Source of the DNA: Glaesserella australis
GTDB lineage: Bacteria; Pseudomonadota; Gammaproteobacteria; Enterobacterales; Pasteurellaceae
Assembly: GCF_003260095.1 (NCBI RefSeq)
Contig: NZ_PTPX01000014.1
Span: 124,001-188,000, forward strand
Direction: 5' to 3'
DNA length: 64,000 bases
The notes beneath the pieces were generated by a model. It was not told where the DNA came from and did not search any database. It worked only from the letters and a program-made list of their open reading frames with translations. Position 1 is the first letter of the stretch; each line of letters starts with the position of its first letter. Position numbers and translations under genes: made by a program. Positions 50,229 to 59,304 of the stretch are shown here, in pieces.

Positions 50229-51419
50229 TTATACTTTTTCTATTACACTCTCCGCACACGCAAACGCCGACGACCACGCCCACTGGAAGTTATAACCACC
50301 GAGCCAGCCTGTAACGTCCAATACTTCGCCGATAAAATACAAGCCCGACACATTTTTCGCTTCCATTGTTTTTGATGAAAGATAATCGGTATCTACGCCG
50401 CCCATTGTCACTTCTGCGGTGCGATAGCCTTCGGTGCCGTTGGGTAAGAAGTGCCAGTGGTGGATCAACTGATCTAATGCAGTAAGATCAGATTTACTTA
50501 ATTGGGCAATCACCTGATCGTTAATCATCTGTTGTTCGATCCACAGTTCGACCAATTTTTTCGGTAAATGGCGAGATAACACGGTTTTTAACTGCAATTT
50601 CGGCGAAGATTGACGCAGTTCGCTTAAAATATCCGGAATAGAAGCGGACGGCAGTAAATCAATTTCGACCGTTTCACCTAAATCCCAGTAGTTTGAAATC
50701 TGTAAAATCGCAGGACCCGATAAGCCACGATGGGTAAAAAGCATTTGATTGCTAAAGGTTTTATGGCGATTACTGACAGATACAGGCAACGAAATGCCCG
50801 ACAAACTGGCAAAGGCTTTATCGCTCTCTTTCCAAGTAAATGGCACAAGGCTTGCCCGAACAGGCACGACAGGAATACCAAACTGTTCGGCTATTTTATA
50901 GCCAAAAGGACTTGCTCCCAGCCCAGCCATTGATAAACCGCCTGTAGCGATAATCAGATTTTCGGTTTGGTAGCTTTCGCAAGCGGTCTGAATATGGAAA
51001 AAATTTGCAAATTTTTCAATGTTTCCGACCGCTTGTCGTAGCTGAATTTCAACCTTGCCTTTATCACATTCCGCTTGCAACAGATCGACAATCTGCTGCG
51101 AGCTTTCATCGCAAAACAGTTGTCCTAACTCTTTCTCGTGATAAGCAATGCCGTAACTTGCCACGAGCGAAATAAAATCCCAGTTGGTGTAGCGAGCGAG
51201 TGCCGACTTCACAAAGTGGCGATTTTGGCAAAGATAGTGGTTTGGCGTCACGTCCAAATTGGTGAAATTGCAAAAACCGCCGCCCGACATCAAAATTTTC
51301 CGCCCGATTTTTTTGCCGTTATCCAGTACCAACACCGATTTACCGCCTTGCCCGATCTGTGCCGCACAGAATAGTCCAGCCGCCCCCGCCCCGATAATAA
51401 TTGCATCGTATTGTTTCAT
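50229..51419 (-). CDS. HI0933/YhiN-family flavoprotein
   Basis: 396 residues. The N-terminal dinucleotide-binding motif is IIGAGAAGLFCAAQIG, followed by KIGRKILMSGGGFCNFTN, a signature of this family. The C-terminus has TMGGVDTDYLSSKTMEAK and GEVLDVTGWLGGYNFQWAWSSA. Physiological substrate unknown. Divergent from the EamA transporter. Confidence 0.92.
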   Translation of the reverse strand: MKQYDAIIIGAGAAGLFCAAQIGQGGKSVLVLDNGKKIGRKILMSGGGFCNFTNLDVTPNHYLCQNRHFVKSALARYTNWDFISLVASYGIAYHEKELGQLFCDESSQQIVDLLQAECDKGKVEIQLRQAVGNIEKFANFFHIQTACESYQTENLIIATGGLSMAGLGASPFGYKIAEQFGIPVVPVRASLVPFTWKESDKAFASLSGISLPVSVSNRHKTFSNQMLFTHRGLSGPAILQISNYWDLGETVEIDLLPSASIPDILSELRQSSPKLQLKTVLSRHLPKKLVELWIEQQMINDQVIAQLSKSDLTALDQLIHHWHFLPNGTEGYRTAEVTMGGVDTDYLSSKTMEAKNVSGLYFIGEVLDVTGWLGGYNFQWAWSSAFACAESVIEKV

Positions 51420-51478
51420 ATCGCCCTTTTTATGTGAAATTGCTAAAATAGCCTATCTTTCGCTATTTTATCCTGATT

Positions 51479-52405
51479 ATGTGGAAAAATCCCCTGATAT
51501 TGAATTTTCTCTATGTGTTTGCGATTGGTTTGAACATCGTTTTGCTTCGCTATTTTAGTCTCCACTTTGACGCTCTCAACAATAACGGCGTGCGATTTAC
51601 CGTTGGTGGCTTGGTGTTGCTAGGGTTGGTGTGGCTGAAATATCGGTATGATTTGCGCAAGCTGATAGCACAGCCAAAACTTGCGCTGATTGGCGTGGTT
51701 ATGGGCATCATGATGTGTGCCAATATGTATTTCTGGCTGAAAGGCGTGGCTTTGACAAATGCCGTTACAGCTTCGGTTTCAGGCGTTCTTGCAATGCCCT
51801 TTGGGATTTTAGTAGCAGCGATTTTCTTTCAAGATGAACGGCAAAAACTCAAAAACAAAACCTTTTGGATCGGCAGTTTTCTCACGATCTCCGGTGCGTT
51901 GGGGTTTGTGTGGTATGGAAAAACGATTGAGGTCGGTGATTATTTTCTAGTCGGTTCTTTTTTCCTTTTACTCTCGATTTTGATCCGCAATGTGCAAAAT
52001 TTGTTGGTGAAATTCATTAATCATCAAATTAATGTCGCTACCCTTAGCTTTCTGACATCGCTCACAGCAGGGCTATTAAGCCTGCTGTTAAGCCAACAAA
52101 GTGGCAAGCTGTCTGAATTAAGCCTTATTTCTACCTTTCTACTGATAAGCCTGATCCTTGTCGGTATTTATGCTATTGGAGCTGGAATGGTGCTGACTTT
52201 TCACATCATTCAACAACAAGGCATTGTTACCTATCAAGTGCTTGAGCTACTTATGCCGATTTCTACGGCATTTATCGCTTATTTGTTACTTGGAGAAAAA
52301 ATTGCGTTGGCACAACTGCTGTTCGCCGTTGTAGTGATGATTGGGGCGAGTATGGCGTTGGGGTTGATGCCAATAGAGCAAAAGCGATATAGAACAAATA
52401 AATGA
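51479..52405 (+). CDS. EamA-family (DMT superfamily) transporter
   Basis: 308 residues with ten predicted membrane segments in two EamA repeats (about 5-145 and 155-295). Motifs include NNGVRFTVGGLVLL and the C-terminal LLMPISTAFIAYLLLGEKI. Substrate unknown; members export amino acids or metabolites. Start ATG 51479 has no strong ribosome site. Confidence 0.85.
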   Translation: MWKNPLILNFLYVFAIGLNIVLLRYFSLHFDALNNNGVRFTVGGLVLLGLVWLKYRYDLRKLIAQPKLALIGVVMGIMMCANMYFWLKGVALTNAVTASVSGVLAMPFGILVAAIFFQDERQKLKNKTFWIGSFLTISGALGFVWYGKTIEVGDYFLVGSFFLLLSILIRNVQNLLVKFINHQINVATLSFLTSLTAGLLSLLLSQQSGKLSELSLISTFLLISLILVGIYAIGAGMVLTFHIIQQQGIVTYQVLELLMPISTAFIAYLLLGEKIALAQLLFAVVVMIGASMALGLMPIEQKRYRTNK

Positions 52406-52511
52406 CAAGCGGTGGGATTTTCAGAGAAATTTGCAAATGGTAAAAACTATAACTTTCTCTGAAAAGATGCTTGCCAAACATTAAATAGTTAAGACAACAC
52501 AGTGCAATTCT

Positions 52512-53648
52512 CTAATGTTTTAAAAAAGGTCGCTCAATAAACCAATATGTCAGAATACTACTGATCACTGTTACAAAATAGACCATGGGGAGATAGTAAA
52601 TAAATGTGTCTAAATTAGCGTGATTGAAATCGTAGAGATTAAACAGACTGAACGCTAAATAGAGATAAATCCCATGACTAAGATAAATGCTATAGCTTAT
52701 CTCACCAAGCTTTCTTAGTCCCATAGTATTTAATAAGCCACCAAAACTGTATCCGTTTGAAATTAAGGCAAATCCAACTGCGATGAGACACATTTGCTCA
52801 GCAGAATAACCTTGTGTAAAGAAAAAAATATAGCTAAATAACACTACCATTGGTAGATGCAGATAATGCTGATACTGCTTTACAAATTGTTGGATAGCTG
52901 TTTTGCAAACGACACTTGGCAATGCTAATACAAATAGCCAATATAATGAGTAATTTGTATTTTTGATAACAAGAAAAGCAACAAGAGATGCAAGTGAAAT
53001 TATCAACAATGGTACTTTTTTCTGTTGCCACAATAGATAAATTAATGGCAGGCAGAAATAAAATCCCCATTCATAAATTAATGTCCATTGGGCATGAGAG
53101 CTAATAAATCCAGAGTTAAAGCCATTTAAATCTATTGGATTGAATTTTAACCAATGGAACAAAAACTGGAAAAATTGACCGCTTGTATAATATTCTGAAG
53201 GAAGTATATATAACGTAATTATACAAACCACTAAAATCATCAAAAGATACATTGGCAGAATTCTTTTCAATCGGGATTTCAATAACTTAAGCCAACTTAT
53301 AGGTTGGTTATTAGTGGTTGTATCGGTAGTATTAGCATTAATTTTGGATAGGAAAAGATAGGCGGTAGTCATAAAAAATAGTGATACAGATACTGAACCT
53401 AAGTTATTGAGATAATGAATTTTAGGTGCGACCCAGCCCTGTCCTGTTTTCCATGTGAATGTAATGTAGAAATGATGCACGAGAACGGATAATGCTAAAA
53501 TTCCACGTAAACCATCTAAAGGCGAGTGGCGGTTCGCAGATTGCTGGGAAAGCAATGGTAAGGGTTTCAAAAGAAAATGCGATACTGCTAAGCATAGTAC
53601 AAAAATACCGAGTAATGGTAGAGTTTGATGAAACTCAGGGGTAAACAT
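52512..53648 (-). CDS. Membrane acyltransferase family 3 (OafA/YrhL type)
   Basis: 378 residues with about ten membrane segments. The family signature is at residues 40-65: HSPLDGLRGILALSVLVHHF, with the catalytic-type His. The C-terminal ISYSIYLSHGIYLYL motif follows. Such enzymes O-acylate surface glycans such as LPS or capsule. AT-rich, with no clear partner nearby. Confidence 0.88.
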   Translation of the reverse strand: MFTPEFHQTLPLLGIFVLCLAVSHFLLKPLPLLSQQSANRHSPLDGLRGILALSVLVHHFYITFTWKTGQGWVAPKIHYLNNLGSVSVSLFFMTTAYLFLSKINANTTDTTTNNQPISWLKLLKSRLKRILPMYLLMILVVCIITLYILPSEYYTSGQFFQFLFHWLKFNPIDLNGFNSGFISSHAQWTLIYEWGFYFCLPLIYLLWQQKKVPLLIISLASLVAFLVIKNTNYSLYWLFVLALPSVVCKTAIQQFVKQYQHYLHLPMVVLFSYIFFFTQGYSAEQMCLIAVGFALISNGYSFGGLLNTMGLRKLGEISYSIYLSHGIYLYLAFSLFNLYDFNHANLDTFIYYLPMVYFVTVISSILTYWFIERPFLKH

Positions 53649-53706
53649 AGTCTGATAGCTCCTTAAATGAAGGAACCCATTTTAAAATAAAATGTGTAAA
53701 GATAAC

Positions 53707-53750
53707 TAGGATATTTATGCAACTGCTACATAAAACCACAAAATATCCTA
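53707..53750 (-). terminator. Hairpin carrying a fragment of the MITE arm
   Basis: TAGGATATTT (53707-53716) pairs with AAATATCCTA (53741-53750), enclosing ATGCAACTGCTACATAA, the outer arm of the 26452-26587 element. It follows the ABC-membrane gene on the minus strand. Confidence 0.5.
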
Positions 53751-53771
53751 ATCCCAACCATTTGCTTCCCT

Positions 53772-54659
53772 TTATCCCACATCTACCCGTTTGCCAATAT
53801 CTTTTAATTTGGATAATTCTTCGGTCAGTCTCGGCATATCATCAAGGCTCATTGCAAAAGTCCAAAGATAGGTGATAACCGCATAAATATGCCCGGCCGT
53901 TACCCCTTGTTTGAGCGTCAGTACCGCCAGCGTTACGCAAAACAACACGCCCAATGCCGCCCCGATACACAAATAACTGACCGCTTCACGATTGGAAATC
54001 AAAATCCGCAATTTTTCTACCAAACGATAATGCTTAATCAGTTCGGCATTTTTGGCACGTTCCACGCAATCCACTTCCTTTTCCAAGCGGTTATTGAGCT
54101 TAAAATACAAGCCGTCATTGACTTGGGTAAATTTCGGCAACATCGCCCCAAACATCAGCAAAATCGCCAATGCCACCACGCCCGACCAAAATTCAATCAG
54201 CAATAACATCACCACCGCCCCCACAATAGAAAAAGCGGAAGTGATTAAGGTGGGCAAATGCTGCTCAAAAAAATTCACAAATTCACGCGACAATGCCACG
54301 CGTGCCGTGGTGGTGGACGTATCAAAGCCTTGATTTCGTTGGTTTAAAATCACAGGTACGGCAAGTTCACTATAAATTCGCGTAAACGCCCGCGTATCCA
54401 CCGCCCGCCGTGCCGAACCCACCGCCCACATCACAAACACCATCAAACCATACGCCAAAGCCGAAACCACATCGCCTTGCAATACCGCATTAACCGCAAA
54501 ACTGCCGACCAACGGATACAACAAAAACAGCAAATTTTCCGCCATTACCAACGCAAACGTGGCAGACAGCCGTTTTTTATGCGTGATGGCGATATTTTTT
54601 AAAGTGCGAACCATGTTAGGTTCAAGCGTTACATCAGGATTTATCGTGTTCATATTCAT
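53772..54659 (-). CDS. ABC transporter six-TM domain protein without ATPase
   Basis: About 295 residues with six membrane helices (for example LSATFALVMAENLLFLLYPLVGSFAV) like an ABC exporter membrane domain, but ending at KDIGKRVDVG with no nucleotide-binding domain. This matches a small family of ABC-type membrane proteins lacking the ATPase. ATG 54659 is chosen; the open frame extends to 54692. It overlaps the end of the upstream marR-type gene, so the two are coupled. Higher GC and CG-rich codons than the neighbours hint at transfer. Confidence 0.72.
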   Translation of the reverse strand: MNMNTINPDVTLEPNMVRTLKNIAITHKKRLSATFALVMAENLLFLLYPLVGSFAVNAVLQGDVVSALAYGLMVFVMWAVGSARRAVDTRAFTRIYSELAVPVILNQRNQGFDTSTTTARVALSREFVNFFEQHLPTLITSAFSIVGAVVMLLLIEFWSGVVALAILLMFGAMLPKFTQVNDGLYFKLNNRLEKEVDCVERAKNAELIKHYRLVEKLRILISNREAVSYLCIGAALGVLFCVTLAVLTLKQGVTAGHIYAVITYLWTFAMSLDDMPRLTEELSKLKDIGKRVDVG

Positions 54660-55080
54660 CAATTTTTTGGTTAAATGTGGCACTAAATTCACGCATCAGC
54701 GTAAATAATTGCACGATTTTTTCATCGCCAAATTCGGCAAAGGCAAGTTCGCTCACCGAGCGTGTGGCGTGAAAAATCGGCTCGGCTTGGGTTTTGCCTG
54801 ATTCGGTTAAGTGCATGATTTTTTCGCGTTTATCGTTGGCACTTTCGGCAAATTCAATCCAGCCTTTCTCTTTGTATTCTTTGCAAATATTGAAAACGGT
54901 TTGTTTGGGCAAATACCAATCTTCGCAAATTTGCTTTTGCGTACAGCCGTTTTTTACCGTTTGTGCCAACGCATACAGCACGGCAAAGTGATTGTAATTT
55001 AAGCCTAATTTGCTTATCCAATGGTTTAGGGCATTGTCCATTTCGCTAATGCAATTGCCCAATTCGTCAAAGTGGTTCAT
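54634..55080 (-). CDS. MarR-family transcriptional regulator
   Basis: 148 residues with a winged-helix core: LNYNHFAVLYALAQ, the recognition helix QKQICEDWYLPKQTVFNICKEY, and the wing VSANDKREKIMHLTESG-like (ESANDKREKIMHLTESGK). It heads a two-gene unit with the ABC-membrane protein, which it probably controls. The 283 bp between it and tex are AT-rich; a -10-like TAAAAT lies near 55323. Confidence 0.88.
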   Translation of the reverse strand: MNHFDELGNCISEMDNALNHWISKLGLNYNHFAVLYALAQTVKNGCTQKQICEDWYLPKQTVFNICKEYKEKGWIEFAESANDKREKIMHLTESGKTQAEPIFHATRSVSELAFAEFGDEKIVQLFTLMREFSATFNQKIDEYEHDKS

Positions 55081-55363
55081 TAAGTAGTCCTAAAATTTAC
55101 TAATTTTAGGCATTATACAAAGATTTTTAGAAAAGGAAAGAAATTAGTATTAAAACTTACTATTATGTAATGACATAAAATAATATTGATGAAAGCTGAC
55201 AAATTACCATTTAAATTGAAAATGCTATCTAATAAATTTTATTTAGATGGAATTTTTACTTAGGTTAAAATTTTCAAACTTCTCAAAAATCCCCCCCTTT
55301 CGCTATTTCCCCATTTCCCTGTTAAAATAGCCGGCAAATTGATGTTATTTTACAGGAAAGACA

Positions 55364-57673
55364 ATGACAGAACTCAATCACCAAATCAGCCAAATTATTG
55401 CCACCGAGCTAGCGGTGCGATCTGAACAAATTTTTGCGGCGATGACCTTGCTTGACGAGGGCAATACCATTCCGTTTATCGCGCGTTATCGTAAGGAAGT
55501 TACGGGCGGTTTGGACGATACCCAACTTCGCCATTTTGAGACCCGTTTGCTCTATTTGCGTGAGCTGAACGACCGCCGTCAAACCATTCTGAAATCCATT
55601 GAAGAACAAGGAAAGCTCACCGATGAATTGCGTGAGAAGATCGAGCAAACCCAAAGTAAAACAGAGTTGGAAGATCTCTATTTGCCTTATAAACCGAAAC
55701 GCCGTACCCGTGGGCAAATTGCGATTGAAGCAGGGCTTGAGCCGTTGGCGGAGAGCCTTTGGAATGATCCAAGCCAAGTGCCTGAAGTGTTGGCAGAAAG
55801 CTATGTTGATGCGGATAAAGGCGTTGCCGATGTGAAATCAGCACTTGACGGGGCGAGATATATTTTAATGGAACGTTTTTCGGAAGATGCCGAACTGCTT
55901 GCAAAATTGCGTCAATATCTCACCGCTAATGCCACCCTTGAAGCGAAAGTGATCGAGGGCAAAGAGCAAGAGGGCGAGAAATTCCGTGACTATTTTGCTC
56001 ACAGTGAGCCGTTGAAAAATGTGCCGTCTCACCGAGCTTTAGCGATGTTCCGTGGGCGTAACGAGGGCGTGTTGTCGCTGAATTTAAATGCCGATCCTGA
56101 TGCGGAAGAAGGCAGTCGCTCAAGCTATTGCGAGGAGATTATTCGTGAGCATTTGGGCGTGCAACTTCGCCAACAGCCTGCGGATCACTGGCGTTCGCAA
56201 GTGATTGCGTGGACGTGGAAAATCAAAGCCTTGCTACACCTTGAAACCGAATTAATGGCGGCGTTGCGTGAGAAAGCGGAAGAAGAGGCGATTGACGTGT
56301 TTGCCCGTAACCTGTCAGCATTATTAATGGCTGCACCTGCTGGGGCGAGAAACACAATGGGCTTAGACCCTGGTTTGCGTACAGGGGTGAAAGTGGCAGT
56401 TGTGGATAACACGGGCAAATTGTTGGACACGGCAACGATTTATCCACATACAGGACAAATGGACGCTGCAATGGTGACCATTTATAAACTTATCAAACAG
56501 CATAATGTGGATTTGATTGCGATTGGTAACGGTACGGCTTCTCGTGAAACGGAACGTTTTGCTAAAGAAGTGATTAAAGAGATCAAAGAGAACAAACCGC
56601 AAACGGTGGTAGTGAGTGAAGCTGGGGCTTCGGTCTATTCTGCGTCAGAGCTTGCAGCGGCTGAGTTCCCTGAGCTTGATGTTTCATTGCGTGGGGCTGT
56701 GTCGATCGCTCGCCGTTTACAAGATCCGTTGGCAGAATTGGTAAAAATTGAACCAAAAGCCATTGGTGTAGGGCAATATCAGCACGATGTTAATCAGTCG
56801 CAACTAGCTCGCAAACTTGATGCGGTGGTGGAAGATTGTGTAAATGCGGTGGGCGTGGATCTGAATACCGCTTCCGCACCGCTTCTGGCTCGTGTGGCTG
56901 GAATGAGCAAAACGTTGGCTCAAAATATCGTGGCATACCGTGATGAAAACGGGCGTTTTAACTCTCGTGCTGACCTGAAAAAAGTCGCTCGCTTAGGTCC
57001 GAAAGCCTTTGAACAGTGTGCGGGCTTTATGCGAATTTTAGGCGGAAAGAACCCGCTTGATGCGTCTAGCGTTCACCCTGAAGCCTATCCTGTGGTCGAA
57101 AAAATCTTGCAAGCGACCGCTTCAACCTTAGGCGACTTAATGGGCAATGCCACCAAAATTCACAGCTTAAATGCGAAAGATTTTGTGGACGAACAGTTTG
57201 GCTTGCCGACCGTCAATGATATTTTTAAAGAACTGGAAAAACCAGGACGAGATCCACGGGGCGAGTTCAAAACGGCAACCTTTATGGACGGCGTAGAAGA
57301 GATCAGCGACTTAAAAGTCGGTATGATTTTAGAGGGAACCGTCACCAACGTGACGAATTTTGGGGCGTTTGTCGATATTGGCGTACACCAAGACGGCTTA
57401 GTGCATATTTCAATGCTATCCAACAGCTTTGTGGAAGATCCGCACCAAGTGGTCAAAACAGGCGATGTGGTTAAAGTCAAAGTGTTGGAAGTCGATGCAG
57501 CCCGTAAACGTATCGCCCTGACAATGCGTTTAGACGATAAGCCTACGGATAAACGTGACACAAGCGGTGAGAAACGCAAAGAATTTAGCAAATCCGACCG
57601 CTCGCAAAAGCCTGAACGCCAAAGTTTTGGCAATAATGCCTTTGCTGATGCGTTGAAGGGGTGGAAGAAATAA
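55364..57673 (+). CDS. tex: Tex RNA-binding transcription accessory protein
   Basis: 769 residues. The N-terminal [21 protein letters not shown] is the Tex signature. A YqgF-like domain has [16 protein letters not shown], followed by helix-hairpin-helix segments ([21 protein letters not shown]). A C-terminal S1 RNA-binding domain has [20 protein letters not shown]. It ends in a Lys/Arg-rich tail. Standalone gene. Confidence 0.96.
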   Translation: MTELNHQISQIIATELAVRSEQIFAAMTLLDEGNTIPFIARYRKEVTGGLDDTQLRHFETRLLYLRELNDRRQTILKSIEEQGKLTDELREKIEQTQSKTELEDLYLPYKPKRRTRGQIAIEAGLEPLAESLWNDPSQVPEVLAESYVDADKGVADVKSALDGARYILMERFSEDAELLAKLRQYLTANATLEAKVIEGKEQEGEKFRDYFAHSEPLKNVPSHRALAMFRGRNEGVLSLNLNADPDAEEGSRSSYCEEIIREHLGVQLRQQPADHWRSQVIAWTWKIKALLHLETELMAALREKAEEEAIDVFARNLSALLMAAPAGARNTMGLDPGLRTGVKVAVVDNTGKLLDTATIYPHTGQMDAAMVTIYKLIKQHNVDLIAIGNGTASRETERFAKEVIKEIKENKPQTVVVSEAGASVYSASELAAAEFPELDVSLRGAVSIARRLQDPLAELVKIEPKAIGVGQYQHDVNQSQLARKLDAVVEDCVNAVGVDLNTASAPLLARVAGMSKTLAQNIVAYRDENGRFNSRADLKKVARLGPKAFEQCAGFMRILGGKNPLDASSVHPEAYPVVEKILQATASTLGDLMGNATKIHSLNAKDFVDEQFGLPTVNDIFKELEKPGRDPRGEFKTATFMDGVEEISDLKVGMILEGTVTNVTNFGAFVDIGVHQDGLVHISMLSNSFVEDPHQVVKTGDVVKVKVLEVDAARKRIALTMRLDDKPTDKRDTSGEKRKEFSKSDRSQKPERQSFGNNAFADALKGWKK

Positions 57674-57700
57674 AAAATAGCTGTACAAAACATCCAACTC

Positions 57701-57772
57701 GTAGGGGCAGGATTTATCCCCGCCCTTAAGCATATCCACATTTCTTTGGGCGGGGATAAACCCCGCCCCTAC
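57701..57772. repeat. GC-rich intergenic palindrome (second copy of the MITE core)
   Basis: Arms 57701-57725 (starting GTAGGGGCAGGA) and 57748-57772 (ending CCCCGCCCCTAC) pair almost perfectly and match the inner part of the 26452-26587 element. Position: between tex and purT. Confidence 0.7.
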
Positions 57773-57830
57773 ACTGCTACGACGTAAGTTATCTATGTCA
57801 TTGCCCTTTATTTTTGATAAAAAAACTAAA

Positions 57831-57855
57831 AAGCAAACGTTTGCTTTGCTATAAT
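57831..57855 (+). promoter_or_regulatory. PurR operator and -10 of purT
   Basis: AAGCAAACGTTTGCTT (57831-57846) is a perfect 16-bp PurR palindrome, followed by TATAAT (57850-57855). Repressor binding would occlude the promoter when purines are plentiful. Confidence 0.85.
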
Positions 57856-57886
57856 GTCCGCAGTTTTTCAACAAAAGGACACAAAA

Positions 57887-59068
57887 ATGACAACCATCGG
57901 CACTCCCTTAACTCCAAAAGCAACCAAAGTGATGATGTTAGGTTCTGGTGAACTTGGCAAAGAAGTCGTGATTGAGCTTCAACGCTTAGGCGTAGAAGTG
58001 ATTGCGGTCGATCGCTATGAAAATGCTCCTGCTCAACAAGTCGCACACCGTGCTTACACCATTTCTATGTTAGACGGTAGCGCATTACGAGACTTGGTCG
58101 AAAAAGAACGCCCTGATTTTATTGTGCCTGAAGTGGAAGCGATTGCAACGGACACCTTAGTCGAATTAGAGCAAGAAGGCTATCACGTGATTCCTACGGC
58201 AAAAGCGACCAAATTGACGATGAACCGTGAAGGGATTCGCCGTTTAGCTGCAGAAGAGCTAGGCTTGAAAACATCGCCTTATCGTTTTGTGGATAACCTT
58301 GAGCAATTTAAACAGGCAGTGGCAGAGATCGGTATTCCTTGTGTGGTAAAGCCGATTATGTCGTCATCAGGTCACGGACAAAGTGTAGTGAAATCTGAAG
58401 CCGATATTCAACCTGCGTGGGAATATGCACAACAAGGTGGGCGAGCGGGTGGTGGACGTGTAATCGTTGAAGGTTTTATCCAATTTGATTATGAAATTTC
58501 GCTTTTAACGGTGCGTCATATTCACGGCACTTCATTTTTAGCACCGATTGGACATATCCAAATTGATGGTGATTATCGTGAATCGTGGCAGCCACAAGCG
58601 ATGTCGGAAACAGCATTGAAAAAAGCCCAAGCAGTTGCAGAGAAAATCACGACTGCGCTTGGCGGACGTGGAATTTTCGGCGTAGAGCTGTTTATTTGTG
58701 GTGATGAAGTGATTTTTAACGAAGTATCGCCACGCCCGCACGATACGGGAATGGTGACGCTGATTTCACAAGAACTATCCGAATTTGCCCTACACTCTAG
58801 AGCGATTTTAGGCTTGCCGATCCCTGAAATCAGTTTAATCAGCCCATCTGCGTCTAAAGCGGTGGTAGTTGAAGGCAAATCAACGCAAGTGACTTTCGGT
58901 AATTTAGCAAATGTACTTGCCGAACCCCATACCAATCTACGTTTATTCGGCAAAGGCGAAGTGAACGGACATCGTCGTCTAGGCGTGATTTTAGCTCGAG
59001 ATGAAAGTGTGGAAAAAGCCCTTGAAAAAGCTCGACGGGCTTATGAGAAATTAGAAGTTAGTTTGTAA
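57887..59068 (+). CDS. purT: Formate-dependent GAR transformylase PurT
   Basis: 393 residues. An ATP-grasp enzyme that uses formate and ATP to formylate glycinamide ribonucleotide in purine synthesis. Motifs: [20 protein letters not shown], the grasp loop [16 protein letters not shown], and [29 protein letters not shown] 57887 follows AAAGGA; the open frame extends further upstream into the PurR promoter and that extension is rejected. A terminator follows at 59080-59116. Confidence 0.96.
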   Translation: MTTIGTPLTPKATKVMMLGSGELGKEVVIELQRLGVEVIAVDRYENAPAQQVAHRAYTISMLDGSALRDLVEKERPDFIVPEVEAIATDTLVELEQEGYHVIPTAKATKLTMNREGIRRLAAEELGLKTSPYRFVDNLEQFKQAVAEIGIPCVVKPIMSSSGHGQSVVKSEADIQPAWEYAQQGGRAGGGRVIVEGFIQFDYEISLLTVRHIHGTSFLAPIGHIQIDGDYRESWQPQAMSETALKKAQAVAEKITTALGGRGIFGVELFICGDEVIFNEVSPRPHDTGMVTLISQELSEFALHSRAILGLPIPEISLISPSASKAVVVEGKSTQVTFGNLANVLAEPHTNLRLFGKGEVNGHRRLGVILARDESVEKALEKARRAYEKLEVSL

Positions 59069-59079
59069 AAAACACGTTG

Positions 59080-59116
59080 AAAGTGACCGCTTGTCATTGA
59101 GATAAACGGTCACTTT
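59080..59116. terminator. Terminator between purT and ynbE
   Basis: A 10-bp stem AAAGTGACCG / CGGTCACTTT containing an uptake word, usable from both sides. Confidence 0.7.
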
Positions 59117-59304
59117 TGTGTTTCAGCGTTATCAACTGTTTTTATAACCGCTCTTGATTGCTTATCCATTGTCACTTCAATTTTGTGATCCACCACTACA
59201 TTCATATTAATTGTAATACCTTCAGGCGGTGTTTCAAGTTGTACTTTAGGGGTACAAGCGGTCAGATTTAGGCAAAAAATTGCAAAAAATAGTGGTGTTT
59301 TCAT
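59110..59304 (-). CDS. ynbE: YnbE-family lipoprotein
   Basis: 64 residues with a lipobox LTAC (Cys17) and the mature pattern KVQLETPPEGITINMNVVVDHKIEV. YnbE is thought to work with YdbH as an outer-membrane end of a lipid-transfer bridge. It overlaps the ydbH stop by four bases, so it is coupled to it. Confidence 0.88.
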   Translation of the reverse strand: MKTPLFFAIFCLNLTACTPKVQLETPPEGITINMNVVVDHKIEVTMDKQSRAVIKTVDNAETQK

